Below, piece by piece: positions 1-9,000 of a stretch of 64,000 bases of DNA. The stretch is from Bacteroidota bacterium (GTDB taxonomy: Bacteria > Bacteroidota > Bacteroidia > Flavobacteriales > Flavobacteriaceae), in contig JAEWHE010000001.1 in NCBI GenBank assembly GCA_023387965.1, positions 1 through 64,000 on the forward strand. Direction: 5' to 3'. Position 1 is the first letter of the stretch. Every line of letters starts with the position of its first letter. A model generated the notes under the pieces. That model saw only the letters and a program-made list of their open reading frames with translations. It was not told the origin of the DNA and did no database searches. A program made the translations under genes and the position numbers.

Positions 1-1343
1 CTTTCACGGCGGTTCACACCATTACCCAATCAGATATTGAAGCAGGTTATGTTTACAATTTGGCGATAGCCACAGGTACACCACCAAGTGGACCAAATGT
101 AACAGATGAGTCAAGTGATCCAACACCATGTACGACTTGTCCACCAAACCCACAATGTCCGGATTGTACCATTACACCGGTACCAGAAAATGTAATTGAT
201 GCAGTAGCCGATGTAGCTCCAGCACCAGTAAACGGATTAATAGGAGGAGATGCAGGAATCAATATTTTTGATAATGATACCTTGAACGGTCAACCATTGA
301 ACCCGGCAGATGTAACGATGACTTCAGTTCCAACACCGGAATTGACCATCAACCCTGACGGAAGCGTAACTGTTGCACCAGGTACACCAGCAGGAACTTA
401 CACAATTGATTACACAATTTGTGAGATTTTAAATCCAACCAACTGTGATGCAACTACAGTAACCGTTGTAGTTTCAGTACCGGTAATTGATGCAGTAGCC
501 GATGTAGCTCCAGCACCAGTAAACGGATTAATAGGAGGAGATGCAGGAATCAATATTTTTGATAATGATACCCTGAATGGTCAACCATTGAACCCGGCAG
601 ATGTAACGATGACTTCAGTTCCAACACCGGAATTGACCATCAACCCTGACGGAAGCGTAACCGTTGCACCAGGTACACCAGCAGGAACTTACACAATTGA
701 TTACACAATTTGTGAGATTGTAAACCCAACTAACTGTGATACGACAACAGTAACCGTTGTAGTTGAATGTGTATTTGATTTAGTCGAAAGTGTTCAGTCT
801 GATCTTTGTATAAGAGATGAAGCAACGGATTTATTCACTTTACTTGATCCATCGACGATTCAAGGCGGAACTTGGCAAGATACAGATAACTCCGGCGCGT
901 TACAAGGAAATGTATTTAATCCAGCTTCGGCGGCACTTGGAACTTACACATTCACTTATACGGTGATGAACGGTGCTTGTCCAAGCACTTCGGAAGTCAC
1001 AATTAATGTCAACGATGAATGTATAGTGTTATGTACGATTGTGGTTTACAATGCAATGACACCAGATGGAGATGGATTGAACGACATCTTTACAATTGCC
1101 GGTATCGAATGTCATCCGGATAATAATGTCATGATCTTTAATAGATGGGGTGTTAAAGTATTCGAAACTGACAATTATGATAATAACAGTAAAGTGTTCA
1201 ACGGTTATTCTAACGGAAGGAATACAGTTTCAGCTGATTCTAAGTTACCAACAGGAACATATTACTACATCTTGAAATATAGAGATTCGTTCAACGGTAA
1301 TACAGTTGAAAAAGCTGGATATTTATACATTAACGGTAAATAA
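1..1343 (+). CDS. Secreted repeat protein, C-terminal part, with type B T9SS sorting domain (5' partial)
   Basis: The frame is open from base 3, so the gene begins upstream of the window; only about 446 C-terminal residues are present. The first visible residues (HTITQSDIEAGYVYNLA) resemble the end of a repeated extracellular DUF11/DUF7507-like module. Next come two nearly identical 97-residue modules that start VIDAVADVAPAPVNG, then a Cys-containing linker. The last ~95 residues carry PDGDGLNDIF and NRWGVKVFE, the hallmarks of the gliding-motility-associated (CHU_C, type B) C-terminal domain. Family knowledge: this domain directs secretion through the type IX system and surface retention, helped by a PorP/SprF partner. 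Consistently, porP/sprF-like and PorE-like genes follow immediately. The cargo is likely a large adhesin; its ligand cannot be inferred. Confidence 0.9.
   Translation, partial: FTAVHTITQSDIEAGYVYNLAIATGTPPSGPNVTDESSDPTPCTTCPPNPQCPDCTITPVPENVIDAVADVAPAPVNGLIGGDAGINIFDNDTLNGQPLNPADVTMTSVPTPELTINPDGSVTVAPGTPAGTYTIDYTICEILNPTNCDATTVTVVVSVPVIDAVADVAPAPVNGLIGGDAGINIFDNDTLNGQPLNPADVTMTSVPTPELTINPDGSVTVAPGTPAGTYTIDYTICEIVNPTNCDTTTVTVVVECVFDLVESVQSDLCIRDEATDLFTLLDPSTIQGGTWQDTDNSGALQGNVFNPASAALGTYTFTYTVMNGACPSTSEVTINVNDECIVLCTIVVYNAMTPDGDGLNDIFTIAGIECHPDNNVMIFNRWGVKVFETDNYDNNSKVFNGYSNGRNTVSADSKLPTGTYYYILKYRDSFNGNTVEKAGYLYINGK
192..773 (+). repeat. Two tandem 291-bp coding repeats
   Basis: Unit 1 (192-482) and unit 2 (483-773) encode the same 97-residue module. 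Nearly all differences are synonymous or lie in the last ~50 bases, where unit 2 diverges into the following domain. The near-identity at DNA level indicates a recent duplication or gene conversion. The number of further copies upstream of the window is unknown. Confidence 0.92.
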
Positions 1344-1350
1344 TATTATA

Positions 1351-2289
1351 ATGAATTCTAATCATAAAAACATAACAAAAAAATTCCTAACGCTGTTGGC
1401 AACAACAGCGTTGGGAATCCCTTCGGGGTTTGCACAACAGGATTCACAGTATACACAATATATGTATAACACGATTAATGTAAATCCCGCTTACGCAGGC
1501 TCTAGAGGTGCATTTAGCGTTTTTGGCTTACACCGAACCCAATGGGTCGGATTAGATGGAGCTCCAATAACCAACGCCGTTTCAATTCAAACACCTATTG
1601 AAAATACAAATTTAGGAGTCGGTTTGTCATTCGTTAATGATCGGATTGGGCCGACTGAGGAAAATGCTATTTCAGCAGATGTCTCATATACAATACCAAC
1701 TTCAGAAACTTTTAAGTTGTCTTTTGGTATTAAAGCGACGGCTAATCTCTTTAATTTAGATGTAAACAAGTTGCGTATTTTTGATCCAAATGATCCAAAT
1801 TTACAAAGTATCGACAATGAATTAAGTCCAAATATTGGGGCGGGAGTTTATTTTCATTCAGATAAAACTTATATCGGTTTATCTGTGCCAAATTTTTTCG
1901 AAACCCACAGATATGACGATAATTCAATCCAAGTTACCAAAGAAAGAATGCACTATTATCTAATTGGAGGACATGTGTTCGATCTTAATCCGGATATTAA
2001 ATTTAAACCAGCTTTTATGATGAAAGCCGTTGAAGGTTCACCTTTACAATTAGACGTTTCGGGTAATTTTTTATTTAATGAAAAACTAACGCTTGGAGTA
2101 GCTTGGAGATGGAGTGCCGCACTAAGTGCAATGGCAGGATTTCAAATAACTGACAGCTTATTCGTAGGATACGGATACGATATGGAAACCACTCGTCTCG
2201 AAAATTACAATTCTGGATCACACGAAGTTTTCTTAAGATTCGAATTGTTCAAACGTTACAATCGAATCATTACTCCTAGATTTTTCTAA
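1351..2289 (+). CDS. PorP/SprF family type IX secretion system membrane protein
   Basis: A 312-residue protein with an N-terminal signal peptide ending near GFAQ, followed by QDSQYTQYMYNTINVNPAYA, the signature opening of the PorP/SprF family. The rest alternates short hydrophobic and polar stretches, as in an outer-membrane beta-barrel. Family knowledge: SprF-like proteins are needed for secretion or attachment of specific type B cargo and usually sit directly 3' of that cargo gene, as here (7-bp gap). I chose ATG 1351 rather than the longer frame beginning at 1306 because the signal peptide starts there and the longer start would overlap the upstream gene. It is likely co-transcribed with the cargo gene and the PorE-like gene. 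Confidence 0.9.
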   Translation: MNSNHKNITKKFLTLLATTALGIPSGFAQQDSQYTQYMYNTINVNPAYAGSRGAFSVFGLHRTQWVGLDGAPITNAVSIQTPIENTNLGVGLSFVNDRIGPTEENAISADVSYTIPTSETFKLSFGIKATANLFNLDVNKLRIFDPNDPNLQSIDNELSPNIGAGVYFHSDKTYIGLSVPNFFETHRYDDNSIQVTKERMHYYLIGGHVFDLNPDIKFKPAFMMKAVEGSPLQLDVSGNFLFNEKLTLGVAWRWSAALSAMAGFQITDSLFVGYGYDMETTRLENYNSGSHEVFLRFELFKRYNRIITPRFF

Positions 2290-2300
2290 ACGGCAACATT

Positions 2301-4235
2301 ATGAAAACAAGATATTTAATTGCAGCAACTTTACTTAGCATTTTATCAATTGATGTAAATGCCCAAAAAGCGCGAATCAATGCTGCCGACAAAAAATACG
2401 AACAATTCGCCTACATCGATGCCATCCAGATTTATGAACGAGTAGCTGAAAAAGGTCACAAATCCGTTGACCTTTTTCAAAAGCTCGGAAACGCATACTA
2501 TTTTAATGGAGAATTGACAAAAGCCAATAAGTGGTACAATGAACTTTTTGCTCTAAATGAAATTGTTGAGCCTGAATACTATTATCGTTATTCGCAAACG
2601 CTTAAAGCAACTGGCGAATATGATAAAGCCAATCAAATGTTGGAAAAATTCAGTCAATTAAACACAGAAGATTTAAGAGCGAAACAATTTCAATCAAATA
2701 AAAATTATTTAGAGGACATCAAAAAGAACTCTAACCGTTATACGGTTGAAAACGCGGAAATAAACTCTAATTTCTCAGATTACGGAACAGCTTTTTTGGG
2801 CAACCAACTTGTCTTTGCCAGTAACCGAGAACTTCCTGGTTTTTCTAAAAAAATCCAAGAATGGAACAATCAACAGTTTACCGCTATTTATGCTTCAAAA
2901 GTAAATGGAGATGGAAACTTAGAACAACCTGAAAAATTGATGCAAAACATCGATACCAAGTTTAATGAGGCCACTCCAATTTTTACCAGGGATGGAAAAA
3001 CGATGTATTTTACCCGTAACAACTATAATAATGGAAAACGAGGTAAAGACAGTGATCGCACCACGGGACTGAAAATTTACAAAAGCACTTTCAATGGCGA
3101 ATGGGAAAATGTAACCGAACTTCCTTTCAATAGTGACGAATATAATGTAGCACATCCTGCTTTAAGTCCGGACGAAAAAACACTGTATTTTGCATCGAAT
3201 ATGCCTGGAACAAACGGAGAGTCAGACCTTTATAAAGTAAAAATAAATGCCGATGGAAGTTTTGGAACTCCAGAAAATTTAGGTGTAGAGATTAATACCG
3301 AAGGTCGCGAAACCTTTCCTTTTATCACCGATGAAAATGAATTGTATTTTGCTTCAGACGGTCATCAAGGACTTGGAGGATTGGATATTTTCAAATCCAG
3401 ATTCAATGACGGAAAATTTTCTGAGCCAGTAAACATCGGTGCTCCAATTAACGGACCAATGGATGATTTTGCATTCTTTATCGATCTCGGAACGAAAGTA
3501 GGCTTTTTCTCCTCTAACCGAGAAGGTGGAATGGGATTTGACGATATCTATAAATTCACAGAAATCGAGGAACTAAAATGTGAGCAACTTATTGCAGGTG
3601 TGGTAACTGATTCGCAAACGGGTGATATTTTAGCTAACGCAAAAGTGACGCTGTTTGACTCTTCGATGAATAAAATTGCAGAAACTACTTCGGATGCTAT
3701 AGGTAAATATTCTTTTGAAGCTGATTGTAATAAAAAATACTATGTAAGAGCTGAAAAAGAGAGTTATCATGCTAATGAAAAAAGTGTACAAGTGGCAAAC
3801 GTGTCAGGAGAAACCCAGCTTGATATTGCTTTAGATCCTAAAGAAGTGGAAATCCCAATTGATGGTGATTTGGCGGAAATCTTCAAAATCAAAGAAATTT
3901 TATTCGATCTTGACAAACACAACATTCGTCCTGATGCAGCGTTAGAATTAGAAAAAATTATTCAAGTCATGAAAGATTACCCGAATATGGTAATCGCAAT
4001 TCGTTCGCATACAGATTGTCGTGCAAGTCACGCGTACAACGAAAAATTGTCTGACAGACGCGCAAAATCAACTATGAATTATATGATTTCGCAAGGTATT
4101 GCCAAAGAAAGGTTGACCGCTCAAGGATTTGGAGAAAACCAATTGCGCAACGAATGTGCTGATGGCGTTCCATGTACCGAAGAACAACACCAACACAACA
4201 GACGAAGCGAATTTAAAGTTGTAAAAGTTAAATAA
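2301..4235 (+). CDS. OmpA-family protein with TPR, beta-propeller and CRD domains (PorE-like)
   Basis: A 644-residue exported protein (signal peptide cleaved near VNAQ). Domain order: TPR-like helices (about 25-130), PD40/WD40-type propeller repeats (about 160-420, e.g. GKTMYFTRNNYNNG and EKTLYFASNMPG), a carboxypeptidase-regulatory-like beta-sandwich (about 430-515, AGVVTDSQTGDILANAKVTL), and a C-terminal OmpA peptidoglycan-binding domain (about 535-644, ILFDLDKHNIRPDA and RSHTD...RAKSTMNYMISQGI). This order matches that described for PorE of Porphyromonas gingivalis, an OmpA-type protein linking the T9SS to peptidoglycan. Eleven bases separate it from the PorP/SprF gene. Many genomes carry several paralogous cargo/SprF/OmpA triplets, so this may be a cargo-specific paralog rather than the core PorE. 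Confidence 0.87.
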   Translation: MKTRYLIAATLLSILSIDVNAQKARINAADKKYEQFAYIDAIQIYERVAEKGHKSVDLFQKLGNAYYFNGELTKANKWYNELFALNEIVEPEYYYRYSQTLKATGEYDKANQMLEKFSQLNTEDLRAKQFQSNKNYLEDIKKNSNRYTVENAEINSNFSDYGTAFLGNQLVFASNRELPGFSKKIQEWNNQQFTAIYASKVNGDGNLEQPEKLMQNIDTKFNEATPIFTRDGKTMYFTRNNYNNGKRGKDSDRTTGLKIYKSTFNGEWENVTELPFNSDEYNVAHPALSPDEKTLYFASNMPGTNGESDLYKVKINADGSFGTPENLGVEINTEGRETFPFITDENELYFASDGHQGLGGLDIFKSRFNDGKFSEPVNIGAPINGPMDDFAFFIDLGTKVGFFSSNREGGMGFDDIYKFTEIEELKCEQLIAGVVTDSQTGDILANAKVTLFDSSMNKIAETTSDAIGKYSFEADCNKKYYVRAEKESYHANEKSVQVANVSGETQLDIALDPKEVEIPIDGDLAEIFKIKEILFDLDKHNIRPDAALELEKIIQVMKDYPNMVIAIRSHTDCRASHAYNEKLSDRRAKSTMNYMISQGIAKERLTAQGFGENQLRNECADGVPCTEEQHQHNRRSEFKVVKVK

Positions 4236-4243
4236 TTAGGAAT

Positions 4244-4326
4244 AAAAATTACCGCAAAACAATGGACGCCAGTCCATGGAAAAGTATTTATATGGTGGTA
4301 CAATTTATACTTTTTTGGTAATTTTT
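4244..4326 (+). other. Nested inverted repeat, possible three-way junction RNA or MITE-like remnant
   Basis: A perfect 10-bp outer inverted repeat, AAAAATTACC (4244-4253) and GGTAATTTTT (4317-4326), encloses two further perfect hairpins: ATGGAC/GTCCAT (4262-4267 and 4272-4277) and AAAAGTAT/ATACTTTT (4280-4287 and 4307-4314). Together they could form a three-way junction. It lies between the PorE-like stop codon and the terminator, so it would be the 3' UTR of that transcript. No transposase or target duplication is visible. The function is unknown. Confidence 0.5.
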
Positions 4327-4382
4327 GAGGGGGCGATCGGTTAAGATTTGGGGAAATCATAACGAATAAAACTCGTCTTCTT

Positions 4383-4427
4383 AAGGGGATATATGCAGGC
4401 CTTTTGCATTATCCCCTTTTCTTTTTT
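4383..4427 (+). terminator. Rho-independent-type terminator after the PorE-like gene
   Basis: AAGGGGAT at 4383 pairs with ATCCCCTT about 25 bases later, with ATGCA/TGCAT extending the inner stem, followed by TTTTCTTTTTT. It sits between convergent genes. The T-rich tail favours use on the plus strand. Confidence 0.75.
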
Positions 4428-4441
4428 AAAAAACAATATAA

Positions 4442-6883
4442 TTATTCCCTAAAGAAAACGCGTTTTACACGTTGAGAAATTCCGGTTAAAATCTCGTAAG
4501 GAATCGTGTTAAGGCTTTCAGCCACGAAAGATACAGTAGGATTTTCGCCAAAAATAATCACACTATCACCTTCATTGCAATCAATATCAGTGATGTTTAC
4601 CATCAACATATCCATGCAAATGCTTCCTACAATTGGTGCTTTTTGATTTTGAATCATAATAAAGCCAAGTTCATTGCCCCAACTTCTCGGAATTCCATCA
4701 GCATAACCAATTGGAATTGTAGCAATATTTGTATTTTTTTCAGCAATAAATCGTCTTCCGTAACCCACACTTTCTCCCGCAGAAATAGTTCGGATTTGTG
4801 AAACAACCGATTTTAAAGTACCTACATTTTCAAGGTATTTTATTTCCGAAATATCGTTAGAAACACCGTACAAACCAATTCCAAGGCGAACCATGTCGTA
4901 TTGTGCTTCCGCAAAATTGCTAATTCCGGAAGTGTTGAGAATATGACGAATGGGCGAAATAGCAAGCGATTTGGTAATAATCGATGATAATTTTTCGAAC
5001 AATTGAATTTGGAAATCCGCAAATTCTCGATGTTTTAAATCGTCACTTGTAGCCAAATGACTCAGAATACTTTGCACCTTTATCGAAGGTGTGTTTCTTA
5101 AAATGTCAATCAATTCCGGTAAATCATTTTCCTGAAAACCCAATCGATGCATTCCCGTATCTAATTTAATGTGAATGGGGTATCGGTTTAATTTTTTTTG
5201 ATTGGCAATTTGTAAAAAAGACTGTAAGCCTTTAATCGAATAAATTTCTGGCTCCAAATTATATTCAATTATCGACTGAAAACTGGTGCTTTCGGGATTT
5301 AAAACCATTATCGGCATCTTAATTCCCGAGCTTCGTAGCGAAATTCCTTCATCGGCGAAAGCCACACCTAAATAATCAACCTTATGATATTCAAGCAAAT
5401 TGGCAATTTCAAAACCGCCACTTCCATAGCCGAAAGCTTTCACCATTACCATCAATTTGGTTTCAGGTTTTAGTTTTGATCTGAAATAATTGAGGTTATG
5501 ACTAATTGCATTCAGGTTGATTTCCAAAACGGTTTCGTGCGTTTTTTCTTCCAAAAACGCCATCATTTTTTCAAACTGAAAACTTCGAGCTCCTTTAATT
5601 AAAATCGTTTCGTTTTCGAAATGTAAATTTTTAAAATCGGCTAAAAAATCTTGAGTGGAAGGATAAGTTTTGATGTTTTGAAAACGATTGGAAAACTTAG
5701 AAATTTCTGCTCCAATTCCAATAATTCTATCAATTTTATTAGAAATAATCAGCTCTGAAACCCTTTCATACAAAGCTTCCGTTTGCAAGCCACTTTGAAA
5801 AATATCCGATAAAATAATAGTCTTTTTTCGATGTTGTTTTTGCTGTTCTAAAAAGTCGAGCGCTATTTTTAGTGACTGATAATCAGAACTATAACTATCA
5901 TCGATAAGAGTCGTATTATTAATTCCGTTTTTAACTTTCAAGCGCATTTCTACAGCATACAATTTCCCGATTCTTGCCGAAATCACTTCTTCTGGATAAC
6001 CCAAATAGAGTAAAGTGACCAAGCAGTTGACCGCATTTTCAATCGAAGCTTCGTCTTGAAAAGGAAAGGTTGTGACAAACGTTTTTTGCTGATAACGAAC
6101 TTGCAATTTGGTTTCGCTTGCTTTTATTTTTTTAGAAACCAAAACATCTGCATTTTCATCAACATCACTCCACGAAAAACTTTTTATTTTCTCATCGATA
6201 AGCTTATCTACCAAGTCATTCTTTCGGTAAATTAAGATTTTCGCATTTTTAAAAAGCAGTAATTTTTCTTTAATTTTTTCGGAAATATTTTGAAAACCCT
6301 CGTCATGTGCCGAACCAATTGAGGTAAGAATACCTATAGTTGGTTGAATGATTTTTTCCAATTTTTCCATCTCGCCAACGGTGGAAACTCCGGCTTCAAA
6401 AATTCCGAGATTGTGTTTCTCGTTAATGGCAATCACCGAAAGCGGAACGCCAATCTGAGAATTGTAACTTTTCGGGCTTCGGATAATGTTATATTCCGGA
6501 CTTAATAAAAAATTCAACCATTCTTTTACGATGGTTTTTCCATTGCTTCCCGTAACGCCAATTACTGGAAAATGAAATAATTTTCGGTAAAAAGCAGCAA
6601 ATTTTTGCAACGCATTTAAGCTGTTTCTCACCACAAAAAAATTGGCTTTCGAGTTTAAATTTTCAGGAATTTTTTCTACAACAAAATTACCAACACCAAT
6701 ATTTATAAGACTTTCGATGAATTGATGTGCATCATTATTGGTTCCAATCAATGCAAAAAACAAAGTCCCCGAATTGTTCTGTAACGAACGGCTATCGATT
6801 GAAACATTGTCGATTTCGGCATTAGGATTTCCGTAAAATTCCGCATCGATTTCGCTAATAATGGGTTGAATTTTTAAGCTCAA
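4442..6883 (-). CDS. alr: Bifunctional MurF-like ligase / alanine racemase
   Basis: An 813-residue fusion. Residues 1-~445 form a Mur ligase of the MurF type, with ATP-binding GVTGSNGKT at 109-117 and a NAVNCLV ligase-central motif near 283. Residues ~450-813 are a complete PLP alanine racemase, with the PLP lysine at about Lys482 in VKAFGYGSG, HIKLDTGMHRLG, RLGIGLYG, the second catalytic base Tyr708 in GYGRRF, and CMDMLMV. Roles: UDP-MurNAc-tripeptide:D-Ala-D-Ala ligation and L-/D-Ala interconversion for peptidoglycan, in the cytoplasm. This fusion is well known in Bacteroidota, where a separate murF often exists, so the ligase half may not be the essential MurF. The predicted start is TTG (6881-6883); no nearby ATG keeps the N-terminus, and a promoter-like box lies 34 bases upstream. 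Confidence 0.93.
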   Translation of the reverse strand: MSLKIQPIISEIDAEFYGNPNAEIDNVSIDSRSLQNNSGTLFFALIGTNNDAHQFIESLINIGVGNFVVEKIPENLNSKANFFVVRNSLNALQKFAAFYRKLFHFPVIGVTGSNGKTIVKEWLNFLLSPEYNIIRSPKSYNSQIGVPLSVIAINEKHNLGIFEAGVSTVGEMEKLEKIIQPTIGILTSIGSAHDEGFQNISEKIKEKLLLFKNAKILIYRKNDLVDKLIDEKIKSFSWSDVDENADVLVSKKIKASETKLQVRYQQKTFVTTFPFQDEASIENAVNCLVTLLYLGYPEEVISARIGKLYAVEMRLKVKNGINNTTLIDDSYSSDYQSLKIALDFLEQQKQHRKKTIILSDIFQSGLQTEALYERVSELIISNKIDRIIGIGAEISKFSNRFQNIKTYPSTQDFLADFKNLHFENETILIKGARSFQFEKMMAFLEEKTHETVLEINLNAISHNLNYFRSKLKPETKLMVMVKAFGYGSGGFEIANLLEYHKVDYLGVAFADEGISLRSSGIKMPIMVLNPESTSFQSIIEYNLEPEIYSIKGLQSFLQIANQKKLNRYPIHIKLDTGMHRLGFQENDLPELIDILRNTPSIKVQSILSHLATSDDLKHREFADFQIQLFEKLSSIITKSLAISPIRHILNTSGISNFAEAQYDMVRLGIGLYGVSNDISEIKYLENVGTLKSVVSQIRTISAGESVGYGRRFIAEKNTNIATIPIGYADGIPRSWGNELGFIMIQNQKAPIVGSICMDMLMVNITDIDCNEGDSVIIFGENPTVSFVAESLNTIPYEILTGISQRVKRVFFRE

Positions 6884-6916
6884 ATTTTATTTTTTAGTGG
6901 CAAAGTTGCTATGATT

Positions 6917-6924
6917 CAAAGTTA
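6917..6924 (-). promoter_or_regulatory. Bacteroidota -7 box for murF-alr
   Basis: Read on the minus strand this is TAACTTTG, a full match to TAnnTTTG, with a T-rich stretch at the -33 distance. It predicts a leader of about 30 bases ahead of the TTG start. Confidence 0.45.
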
Positions 6925-6970
6925 GTAAGTTTCCTATAAAAACCATATCTGTGCCATCAAAATCTGCAGG

Positions 6971-7594
6971 CTAAATTTCTTTTTTGGCCGAAAAAAAACT
7001 TTCTTCGTTGTCCTGCAAACCTTTCATTGCAGCAAAATAAGCACCTCTGCTCAAAGGTTCATATTCCTCGGTTTCGCCTAACATCACGATATTGTTATTG
7101 TTGGCTTTTCTAAAACTATAATTTGCCAAATTTCCTGTTCGGGTGCAAATCGCGTGAACTTTGGTCACATATTCGGCAGTTGCCATCAAAGCAGGCATTG
7201 GTCCGAAAGGATTTCCTTTAAAATCCATGTCTAATCCCGCAACAATTACGCGAATTCCCGAATTGGCTAAATCATTGCAAACCGAAACAATTTCGTCGTC
7301 AAAAAATTGCGCTTCATCAATTCCTACAACCTGACAACCTTGCGCTAAAATCCTAATGTTTGCCGCAGCCGGAACCGGTGTCGATCTAATTTCGTTAGAA
7401 TCGTGCGAAACTACTTTTTCATCATGGTAACGCGTGTCAATTGAGGGTTTGAAAATTTCTACTTTTTGTTTGGCAAATTGTGCACGTTTCAACCGACGAA
7501 TCAATTCTTCGGTTTTACCCGAAAACATCGAACCGCAGATTACCTCAATCCATCCAAATTGTTCCGTATGATTTACTGTATTTTCGAGAAACAT
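6971..7594 (-). CDS. tdk: Thymidine kinase (TK1 family)
   Basis: A 207-residue protein of the usual length for type II thymidine kinase. It has the Walker A motif [12 protein letters not shown] (residues 21-32), the Walker B/catalytic region GIDEAQFF (91-98, Glu94 the likely catalytic base) and the lasso region ending in [11 protein letters not shown]. It phosphorylates thymidine to dTMP in the salvage pathway. The family usually binds a structural zinc through four cysteines; here the first site reads CTRT (150-153) and the second has no cysteines, so the zinc site appears lost. It lies 87 bases upstream of murF-alr on the same strand; co-transcription is possible, although murF-alr has its own -7 box. 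Confidence 0.95.
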   Translation of the reverse strand: MFLENTVNHTEQFGWIEVICGSMFSGKTEELIRRLKRAQFAKQKVEIFKPSIDTRYHDEKVVSHDSNEIRSTPVPAAANIRILAQGCQVVGIDEAQFFDDEIVSVCNDLANSGIRVIVAGLDMDFKGNPFGPMPALMATAEYVTKVHAICTRTGNLANYSFRKANNNNIVMLGETEEYEPLSRGAYFAAMKGLQDNEESFFSAKKEI

Positions 7595-7807
7595 TTTTTT
7601 ATTTTCTGACTAAAAAAGCAATGGTTTTTTTTTACTTTGTAACCGAAACCCGACGTAATTTTTTTACTTTTACATCATGGCGTTCAAAAATAGAAAAAAA
7701 TACCGAATTGAGGTTTGATGGTATCAAAAAAGAGCCTGATAATTTTTTAATTCCAATGCCAAAACAAATCAACAAACTGTTCCCTATATCCAAAGATTTC
7801 AACTGTT

Positions 7808-8983
7808 ATGAAGAAAAAACTTGAAGCCGAACTAATTAGTCTTGCACATCGAATTTTGAAATTAAAAAATAAATCAGAATTACAACAATTGCAGGAAGAA
7901 AGCCGAAAACTGTACGAAAAATTGTCGGTTTTATTATTTGTAGAAGAAAATTTTTCCGGACATCAGCCCACAATTGGTCGTCAGGAAGCTACCGATGTCA
8001 TTGAAGAAGTTTTTGAAAATGATGAAAAAGAAGTTGTTAAAGCTGACGATTTTGTAGAAAATAATAATGAAACAGAAGCAGAAAAAGTTGTGGAAGAAAC
8101 TCCCGAAATGGAAGCTGAAACTGCTGAAAATACTGAAGAAATTGAAGAGGATTCAACTGATTTAGAGGATGAGGAACAACCGGAAATTCGAGATGGAGTT
8201 GAAGAAGAATCCGAAGTAGAAGCTGAAGAAGAATCTGAAAAAGAATCTGACGAAGAATCTGAAGAAGAAGTTGAAGAAGAATCTGAGGAAAAAGTTGTAG
8301 TTGGAAAAATTGAAGTAACCGAAGAAGATTTAGACGAAGAAGAACCTACTGTTTTCGAAGATGAGGAAAATATTTCCTTAGAAGAAGTAGAAGAAGCGGT
8401 TGATGAAGAGATTTCAACTTTAAAGCCGGAAGATATTGGGATTCCTAAAAGTTTAGTTCCAGATACGCCACATTTTGAGTTGGCTTTTGACAAAAAAGAA
8501 GAGGTGGAAGAAGTGGCAAAAGAATCTGGACATCAAATTATTTTTGAAGATTTTTTAGGCGAAGAATACAAAGATCTCGAATTTGTAAAAGCCGAGATTA
8601 AGGATCATGCTAATGCGGAACCTCCGGTTGACGAACAAAAGACTGAAGAAATTGAATCTTTTGGCAAAGAAAAAAATCAAGAACCTGAACCTGAAAAAGT
8701 GAAGGAAACAGAAAAACCTTCAACCGAAAATAAACCGCAATCGGACAAAGTGACTAAAGGCATCACGATTGGTTTAAACGATAGAGTTGGTTTTGTAAAT
8801 AATCTTTTTGGCGGAAGCAACGAAGATTTTAACCGTGTACTTTCGCAGTTAAATACTTTTGATAATTTCGAAGACGCCAAAAATTTCGTTGAAGATTTGG
8901 TGAAACCAGATTATAACGATTGGAAAGGCAAAGAAGATTACGAAGAGCGTTTCTTGGAAGTAGTAGAGAATAAATTTAAGTAA
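7808..8983 (+). CDS. Highly acidic protein with a conserved C-terminal domain, function unknown
   Basis: A 391-residue protein in three parts: a short helical N-terminus rich in Lys, Leu and Glu (1-45, likely coiled coil); a long low-complexity stretch (about 55-300) dominated by Glu, Asp, Ser and Val; and a compact C-terminal domain (about 318-391) with GLNDRVGFVNNLFGGSNEDF and FVEDLVKPDYNDW. There is no signal peptide, so it is probably cytoplasmic. I recall similar C-terminal domains in other Flavobacteriia but know no function. The purine-rich Glu tract produces long antisense Ser-rich frames that are artefacts. It is transcribed divergently from tdk. Confidence 0.8.
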   Translation: MKKKLEAELISLAHRILKLKNKSELQQLQEESRKLYEKLSVLLFVEENFSGHQPTIGRQEATDVIEEVFENDEKEVVKADDFVENNNETEAEKVVEETPEMEAETAENTEEIEEDSTDLEDEEQPEIRDGVEEESEVEAEEESEKESDEESEEEVEEESEEKVVVGKIEVTEEDLDEEEPTVFEDEENISLEEVEEAVDEEISTLKPEDIGIPKSLVPDTPHFELAFDKKEEVEEVAKESGHQIIFEDFLGEEYKDLEFVKAEIKDHANAEPPVDEQKTEEIESFGKEKNQEPEPEKVKETEKPSTENKPQSDKVTKGITIGLNDRVGFVNNLFGGSNEDFNRVLSQLNTFDNFEDAKNFVEDLVKPDYNDWKGKEDYEERFLEVVENKFK

Positions 8984-9000
8984 AAGTCATTTCAGGATAT

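Noticed and set aside
4244..4326. Known riboswitch
   Set aside because: It lies downstream of a gene and matches no riboswitch consensus I know; reported instead as an unexplained structured repeat.
7480..7824. 114-aa plus-strand frame spanning the tdk start and the upstream spacer
   Set aside because: It overlaps the conserved 5' part of tdk in antisense, has Phe/Tyr-rich non-protein-like composition in the spacer, and no promoter or conserved motif.
7981..8493. 170-aa minus-strand Ser-rich frame
   Set aside because: It is the antisense image of the Glu-rich tract (GAA/TTC) of the acidic protein.
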